A stretch of DNA of 64,000 nucleotides, taken from Hofstenia miamia. Taxonomy: Eukaryota > Xenacoelomorpha > Acoela > Hofsteniidae. Under the pieces are notes generated by a model. It did not search any database and was not told the DNA's origin. It saw nothing but the letters and a program-made list of their open reading frames with translations. Of the stretch, positions 56,668 to 64,000 are shown in pieces. Both the position numbers and the translations under genes were made by a program. The stretch covers positions 115,140 through 179,139 of the forward strand of contig CABFPE010000029.1 of the NCBI GenBank assembly GCA_900660155.1. Reading direction: 5' to 3'. Position 1 is the stretch's first letter, and each line of letters starts with the position of its first letter.

Positions 56668-58485
56668 ATTAAAACACCATTAGCATAAAGATTATATTCA
56701 CTAAATAATGAATGTAGGGGGTTGTTTGTTAGACATAGATGATCTCGTTTAGTTGCCTCAGAATTATCCCAGCTAAAATCACTCCGCCATCACGCAAAAT
56801 TTTGACTGATATAGCCAAGTGTATACTTTGGAAATCAATGTATTCATTTTTTCTGAATCAAATTTCAATTCAATCATTGGACCATTAAACCCCGATTTTT
56901 TGAAAGTTTACCAAAACTTTGCCTTGTTCAAAAATTATCCAAACATGAATGTTTGAAGATGCTCATGACTGTACTTGAACTAATAAATATTCCCAACGAA
57001 TATGTGTATTTATACTAAATTTGTAAGAATATAAGTTATTTTATTCTAGGCATTTTTCGTTTCAAACTATCATTTTTACACCTACTATGTGCATTGATAA
57101 AAAATCATTTTAACACCACGTCGTATTTTGATAGTTTATGTTATTCTTTCAGATGTAGATATCCCATTGACATTTTGACTAATCTTTTTACGTTGTTTCC
57201 TAAATTAGTTTTTTATTATGTTTCTTGCAACATTTACAATTCTGCACTTTACCACTTGCTTTGACAATACCAAAATATTTCTGTCAATTATTGCTGGAAC
57301 CATTTCGACTGATGGCCTGTTCACTATAACATTGTCCATAATGAATGATTTGTTTTTTATTCTCATCCATATTTATATTAATCTATTCTAGCCCGATTAA
57401 CGTTTTCAAATAACCTGTGTTAATTCATGATTAAAAAATTTTCCTGAAATTATTTCCCCGTCACTGATTCAATTTTATTTCATGTAATTGTAAAAAACAT
57501 TTGCTTGATTTTGAAACCTCATTTTGAAATTGTGGTAAATATCCTTTTCGGCTTTGAAAGTCTAACTAAGTCACCATTATGAAATAATGTTTTTTCTTGA
57601 CAACATGCATTAACACTCATTAATTTTCCAATCAAATATGGCATGCGCTTTTTTCACACAAAATATTGAGTCATTCCATTTTTCCGATTTACACGGGAAT
57701 TCAATACATTAATTATTTGTGTAGCTTGTCTACATATTTAAAATTGTTGGTAAAGTGAAGCCATTTAAATAGAATTTACTTTAAACTCTTTATTGCTCTT
57801 GTTGCGCATACAGCCTTCATGATTGAATTTGTACTATACAATATAGTTTATTTCTTTTACAAAAATCGAGCAATTCACCTCTGAATTCACTTCCACAATC
57901 AATCCAAATTCGTTTAACATTAAGCCAGTTCTTAATTTTTAAAAGCATACATAAAACCAAATTTCCTACATATGCATATGTTACTTGGCCAAATGAATTA
58001 ACAAAGAAGAATCGTAAAACACTAAGAATATCTCTAAGCTTATTGCTACACTATCGAAATTAAATAAGCATGTACTTATTGATAGAATAAACAACATTTT
58101 TATTGAGTTATTCAAAATTATTCGATGAACTTATATGAGGATGGAAGTGATTCAGTAAATGAAGAAATTTCTGTGTCCAAGTGCAGCACCAGAACAATAG
58201 TTCATTTTGATGTTTTTCAAAAACCTACTTTCCAGCAGCCTTAAAATATATTATTTCTGGAACGCACCCGGTTTTTCTATGGAATATTTGCATTACTAAA
58301 CCCAATTTGTCATTAAGCATTTGATGCAATACAATACAATATATAAAGAATGTAATGTATTATTAACTTTTTAATCATTTTTCGCAGCAACCCAGAAATG
58401 CACTGCAAATTTGTTATTGAACATAATTTGCGATCTGCAATCATCTTCAAAAATTTAATTTGACAAATTGAGGATTCTGATTGAA
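56668..58485. other. Intergenic AT-rich stretch, no gene seen
   Basis: No coding frame above chance length and no recognised repeat. Confidence 0.4.
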
Positions 58486-58489
58486 TAGT

Positions 58490-61400
58490 TTTTTTATATA
58501 ATTATATGTAGTACATCACCCTTTACCCAGGTTGGAAAAATAGATTTTTAAGCACAGATATCTAATAGGATAGTGAAGTGTACAAAAGATATATTTTATC
58601 AAAACAAATTGAGTAAGGGAAACATTTCTTTGATTGAGTGCGTGAATTACAATTTTTTGAAAAACCTGATCATTCTTAGGTAATAAAATTGCATACAACA
58701 TTGCAAATAAGAATGTAAAAATAGGCAAAGTATTTTGTCTTGCAAATAAATACCTTTACCAACATAAATATTTGGAAAATAATTAACAACGTTCTGTCTT
58801 AAAAATAATATACAGTTTAAAAAATAATTCAGTATTAGGAAGCATCGTGTCTATTAAAATTTTACGTCATTAGGACAAAAGAAAATTTTTAAGGAATATT
58901 CTATATAAGTCAGAAAAATTATCATTTTGATTGCTAGTGTTTAAGAAATATTTCCTAATTATAATATATTAACTCTTAGAAAGTTATTACCATGAATAAT
59001 TATAGTATAAACACAACTTGAATAATATGAAATTTTCTTCTTTTTAGGACATTGAATTGCAGAGTTTATTTCTAACATTTTTTAATAAATTTTCTAGAAT
59101 TTCTATAAAAATATTTTTCTAAAGTCTTGCTTAGTTTATAAATAGTTAGAATTTCATTTACAAATTTATTAAAATTAAATTGTTTTTTATGATTATTAAC
59201 CAAATCTTTATTCTGAATTTATAGATCAAAAAGGCTTAATGGGGTTATTAATATTCTACTCTTTTTATCAATAAATAACAAAAACTACAAAAAGCTCTTG
59301 AAAATTTATGAAATAATCAAAATATTGTTGCTTTGCAAGAAAGAAAACAGGCTAAGGCCTTTTGAATAAGAACAAAACGCCAAGTTATTAAATATAAATA
59401 TACTTACTATTAACACAAATTTTTAGTGAACTGTACCTTGTTTTTAAATTTTTATCATTTTTTAACAACACCAGTCAGTAAAATATTATTCAAATAGAAT
59501 CATATTACAAGACCAAATTTTTTGCTTATTTTTTAAAATAGTGCTTTGTAGCCAATGATTCAATTATCATTCATTACATTATGTTTGTAAATTTATTGGA
59601 TTTTTAAATTTCTAGTTGAAAGTGACATCGGCTTTTCGAAGATTATTTAACATCTGATTGGTCAATTGAAAATCATATTTAAAAGTATTTAGCCAGCTCC
59701 TAATTTTGAGTTTACACTCTTTTAAAGTATACAGAGCAATCTGGATGCTATTACAGAATTTTTTTCCATACAATTATATTTTCATACCTGTATGTATTAG
59801 AAGTGCTCATTGAAATCACTTTAAAATCCAAAATAAAAATAAAGAGAATGTAACTGTAACGACTAAACTGTGAAAATTTGTCATCAGTCTGTATAAATTC
59901 AGATAATGTAAATGACACACTAAGAAACAGCTGCTATACTTCCAATTATTTATACTGTCTATCCATTAGTTCTCGGATATCTGTTCTCTGTGATAACCGT
60001 TCAATCTTGTATCTATGTGGGCCTTTGCCTTACTCCCTTGTTCTTTAAATCCATAAAATTAATGCATTTCTATCTATTTTCTAAGTGTTTCGTTTTGTTT
60101 ATTGAAAATATATTTATTCCAATATATTACAATTAATATACTTTTTACTAAATCCTCACATTACTATGTTGTTCATTCACGAAATTAGATAAATTACATT
60201 TTCAGACAGGATATCACAGTTTCATTTATTTTTTAACAGTTGGCAAGTCCTGACGAATGCATGATTGCTGGAAATTTGTCGCTAATATAATTCTTTAAAA
60301 CTATAAACTATGCAAAAACGGAAGCATTTGTCATTATCACATAAGCTAAGTGCTTCACATTTCAAAGCGGTCCGACTGAGACGTGGGTCGTCAGCACCTT
60401 TTCATTATTTTGAAGCAAACCACCAGTAGATCATTGTCGAAAAAAAAATATATTCCTTTAAAAAATGGTCGAAGAGTAACTTTTACTCAATTATTTAGCT
60501 TTATGTCATAATAATGGCAACAAAATATTAGACTTGAAAAATTCATTTTGCAAAGTATTTTTGAAAAAACAAATTGAAATATTCTGTTGAAGTTATCTAT
60601 TGATTAGTGCGGCAAACAAAAGCAATCTATGCAAAAAAATTGATCAGAGCATCCATTGGAGAAACTAGACAATATTTTTTGCTTTTGGAAATTTTTGACC
60701 CACACTACTTTATATCATTTGATAACAGCCTACTTAAGCGTTGTTCAATATTGCCATATTTTTCAATATTGTTCGTTTCTTCAATAGACCAAAATTTGAA
60801 AAACTGCATGGGTCTATCAAAAACATTTAATTGGTATTTAAAAAGTCTATGTTTTGCATGATGAAGCAATGAATATAAAATACTATCTGGGTTCTGACAA
60901 ATCCATCTGAATATGATGTCTCGATTTTTAGTTAAACTAATTGTTATTTAGATAAAAATTCTAACAGTTGAGGAATAACTTAAATTATGAAGTGCGAACA
61001 AAATAAATACAATTAATTTAGAAGAACCCTACAAAAATCCCTTCTAATTTAACAATGTACACTAGGAGGCAGTAACACACTTCATGCATTCGAAACATCT
61101 ACTAAATAACACCTATATAAATATTCACACAAACATTGATTTTATTATTATATATGGTGGTTAATTTATTTTGTGCTTATTTGATTTGTAATAAATTATT
61201 TATTTGTAATGTATTTAATTATTTTTTGCTTTTAGTATTTTATACTCTTAAAAGTAGTTGCAAAATTTTGTGCCACAGGATTTTCTTTAAGTAAACATTG
61301 ATTGTTCTACACGGAATAACATTATAATTGACTAATTTGTTTAAAAAATTCAGAATTATTTTTTAAATTCTTAGTGTTCGAACCATTCAATGGCCATGCT

Positions 61401-61970
61401 CATTTGATGTACACAAGCAATATAACTACTAGAGCAAGTTATTTATGCAAGGGATTTCCTAAATTACTTAAACGAATTGACGAAAAGATTTTTGAAAGCA
61501 TATAATTAATTTCTGGATCGTGCTTTACTAAATAAATTTCAAAAAAATTGCAATGCAATCAATAATGCACACAATTAAATGCTGAAAAGTAAAAATACTA
61601 ACTTACAAATTTGCTTTATCAAAGCCTATGAGAGTGAACAAGTACGCCATTAAAAAAATATTTGAGAAATATGAACCTGTGACATCAATTGAACAGCTTT
61701 TGTAAGAATCAAAGATCATCAAAAAAACTGAAGAAGAAAATATAACCTTTAAAATGGTAAAAGTTACTAGACTTGGTCATGAAATCACAAAATTCTTTGA
61801 AAACTAAAGGGATTTGAACTGAAATTGACAAATTAAGTTTTGATAACCAAACTACAAGAGAAAAACAAAAATAATAAACCACCTAGATATAGCATTTAAT
61901 GAACTTGGCCATTTCAATATCGCTACAATATAAGTGAATGATGAATGTTAATAAATACTCAGCAACAAAC
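58490..61970 (+). repeat. Long low-copy repeat, copy C (most continuous)
   Basis: It aligns with B over its first part, with A over its second part, and with D over 60541-61200. It ends at the hAT-like terminus CAGAGATGG at about 61972. No protein is recognised; the frame 60607-60861 is not conserved in the other copies. Confidence 0.65.
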
Positions 61971-61971
61971 C

Positions 61972-62060
61972 AGAGATGGAACCGACTACCGGCCTGCAGC
62001 CGCTTTTAAATTTCATGAAAGGCCGGTGAAATTACCGGCTGTTTACCGGCCAACATTATA
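61972..62060 (+). repeat. hAT-like terminus with iterated ACCGGC motifs
   Basis: CAGAGATGGAACCGACTACC followed by repeated ACCGGC/GGCCGG words (about six in 90 bases on both strands) resembles the end of an hAT element with subterminal transposase sites. No matching opposite end occurs before 64000. Confidence 0.4.
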
Positions 62061-62828
62061 AAAAATATTTTTGTTTGTATCTTGTAAAGATGGAATACTT
62101 TGCTTAGTTTGGAAGAAATTTCTATGAATATCTAAAATTCGAAAAAATTTTGTAGTAAGAGCAATCTCCAGTATTGCAATTCAATAATAATTAAATTTAC
62201 TTTCTGGAATCTCTCATAAATTTTGCTACAAACGGAGTTGTTCTGCTTTTTGATAGGGTAATTTTATTTCAGTGTTCTATGAAACTTACTAATAATATTA
62301 AAAGAACCTGTTTATAGGACTGAAAGTATAATGTATTGAAATTTGAGAGACCTCATTCAAATAAAGCAACTGGAACCCTTGTATTTTAATAATATTGGAA
62401 GCGACGCTCAAAATAATTTTGAAGAATGCCACAAGACATTCAAATACAAATGTCAATAAACAGATCCTACTAAACGAGCAATTATGTTCTTTAAAATTTA
62501 TTTACGTACTTATAAGTTATTTAGTCCTAAACGGAGTCAAATGCTACTGCAATGTGAAACAATGATTGATAATGCTACTCGATTAGTTATATATTTTAAC
62601 CATCATGCAAAGTAAACTAACTAAATATAAACTAAAACGTTCACAATTTTTCATTCGCTGAAAGTGAAAACAACTGATTAAAGTTATGCAAAGAATTGAT
62701 AAAGAGAAAATATCCAAATTGGGTTTTGCTAGAAATGTAGTTGTAATAGATTGAAAATTGAGTTATGCAATATCAGCTCTTTGCATGTTTAATCGTCTAG
62801 ATAAACGCAGCTTATATGTATACATATA
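62061..62828. other. AT-rich stretch, no gene seen
   Basis: Possibly the interior of a non-autonomous hAT element that starts at 61972; nothing coding. Confidence 0.35.
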
Positions 62829-62830
62829 TA

Positions 62831-63426
62831 CAGGGTGTCCCAAAAAGGTGTATACACACTTTAAATAATTGTACCCCAGGTGTTTATAATTAATTGTTTA
62901 ATGTTCAACATGTAAAAAAATACAAACTGTACTCTTCTGTCTGGATCATCGTCATTAAGCGCATGGACTAATCTTGGAATGTAACTTTTCCATTTACAAC
63001 GTTTCATAATGCGATGGACAGATGATTTTGAAATTCCTACCTCACGACTGGCTTGCTGCACAAACTTTCTTGGACTTCGCTGAAACGTTTCAAGTACTCT
63101 TTCTTCCTTTGTAGGACTTGTTGATGTACGTGGTCTTCCAGAATGCTTTTTGGAGACGTTCTGAACAGTTCCATCAGCTTCAAACTTATCTCTAATTCGA
63201 GTGATGGTAACTCGTGTTGGTGGTTCTTTTTGAAACATCCTCCTAAACTGTCTTTGCACTTCTACTGCGTTTTCATGCTTCCAGTAACATTTTAAAAAGA
63301 ATTTTCTTTCTTCTAAGTTTAGTCTGGCTGCCATCATTTGGATCGATGGGTTTAATCTGCAAAGAAAATACAAAATTTTGAGTTATCAGCTGCTAAAAGG
63401 TGTATACATCTTTTTGGGACACCCTG
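62831..63426 (-). mobile_element. 596-bp internally deleted mariner with intact ends
   Basis: The ends CAGGGTGTCCCAAAAAGGTG (62831) and its inverted counterpart ending at 63426 match over 26 of 27 bases, flanked by TA on both sides (62829-62830 and 63427-63428), the mariner target duplication. The interior holds only the N-terminal part of a transposase gene. Full-length relatives are about 1.3 kb. Confidence 0.9.
62861..63337 (-). CDS. Mariner-derived helix-turn-helix protein lacking the catalytic domain
   Basis: ATG at 63337 (or 63334: [18 protein letters not shown]) opens about 158 uninterrupted residues. First comes a DUF4817-type helix-turn-helix (residues about 5-55), then the GRPRTSTSP linker, then a second helix-turn-helix ([20 protein letters not shown]) and the start of the next region ([14 protein letters not shown]). 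At the point where the DDE catalytic domain should follow, the frame passes into about 20 unrelated residues and stops just inside the terminal repeat. It keeps DNA-binding parts and has lost all catalytic residues. If expressed it could bind mariner ends and act as a repressor; that is inference. Confidence 0.75.
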   Translation of the reverse strand: MMAARLNLEERKFFLKCYWKHENAVEVQRQFRRMFQKEPPTRVTITRIRDKFEADGTVQNVSKKHSGRPRTSTSPTKEERVLETFQRSPRKFVQQASREVGISKSSVHRIMKRCKWKSYIPRLVHALNDDDPDRRVQFVFFYMLNIKQLIINTWGTII

Positions 63427-63428
63427 TA

Positions 63429-64000
63429 TATATATATCGAATGAAAATAATGTTTTATTATAATGCAATTTTTGCAAACTCACCAAAAGGGCGCGAAAGC
63501 AATCGAAGGTGGACTTAAGTCATTCGAATAGATATTGTAGCCCCTTTCTTTCAAATGCCACTACTGCTAGGGTTGACTCCGTCTTTTCCGTGATAATTTC
63601 AATAATCCAAAAATGAAAAATTTCTTTTAGACATGATTTAAACTAATTAAGATTTTCATAATTATACTTATCTATCTTGTTTTTTGTAATCATAGATTTT
63701 TATTCCTTCCTAGTTTTATATGATATCTTGCTTAAATAATTTAGCTATGTAAAGTTACTGGTCTATATCGATTGTTTTTTAACTTTTATGTATAGTAGTG
63801 TTCATTTTGTCCGCGTGTACCCTATTCTATGCCTTTGCCTATTTCCTAATAAAATTCGAAAGTTTTAGTTTTGTGTAAATTTTTGGAAATTATAAATGTT
63901 ATTTCATTATGCCTTTACTAATTTATCATGCTTTCTATGATTATTTTAACTACCGTTTGGCGAAATTTGAACAGATCATATAGAAATTTTAAGAAAATCA
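63429..64000. other. Window end, no gene seen
   Basis: AT-rich; nothing recognised. Confidence 0.4.

Noticed and set aside
1-64000. CRISPR arrays, operons and bacterial-type signals
   Set aside because: No spaced short repeats; gene structure and transposons are those of an animal nucleus.

Overview
The window is AT-rich animal DNA, probably from an invertebrate (I cannot name the species). Spliced genes with long introns, a THAP-domain P-type transposon, hAT, mariner, Penelope-like, Helitron, CACTA-like and gypsy relics all point to a metazoan nuclear genome. It is a scaffold with two long N gaps (29412-30411, exactly 1000 N; 53757-54175) and nine single-N joins (9784, 12600, 12960, 14488, 18727, 23562, 24083, 33241, 35663). 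Most joins inside the transposons are flanked by duplicated sequence, so copy number there is partly an assembly effect.

Layout. 1-10213: a broken Ty3/gypsy LTR retroelement with long (about 1.4 kb) LTRs and a roughly 2 kb extra coding region between integrase and the 3' LTR. 10214-11860: CACTA-like and Penelope-like scraps. 11862-16800: hAT (TTF zinc finger/DUF4371) transposon fragments in partial copies. 16800-19751: small tandem repeats, then two diverged copies of an unrecognised two-exon coding relic. 20465-20720: tail of a LINE reverse-transcriptase ORF. 21033-26700: one copy of a low-copy long repeat, split by a P-type transposon with perfect 24-bp terminal inverted repeats (21412-25552) and by a Penelope-like fragment bracketed by 30-bp perfect inverted repeats (25649-26265). 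The P copy itself holds a 520-bp piece related to the gypsy extra ORF. 27160-28320: degraded unknown coding relic. 28681 to the gap: the intact 5' half of a mariner transposase.

30-64 kb is mainly intronic or intergenic AT-rich DNA with further copies of the long repeat (about 33.6-37.0, 51.0-53.6 and 58.5-62.0 kb), several MITE-like inverted repeats, a Helitron helicase fragment (about 50.64-50.94 kb), a solo gypsy LTR (about 55.1-56.7 kb) and a 596-bp internally deleted mariner (62831-63426) with intact termini.

The one host gene I can support is on the minus strand at 45110-49746: a four-coding-exon Bcl-2 family apoptosis regulator (BAK-like BH3/BH1 region, degenerate BH2, C-terminal membrane anchor). 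It was assembled from splice sites and matching phases; no single ORF shows it. No tRNA, rRNA or CRISPR array was seen.
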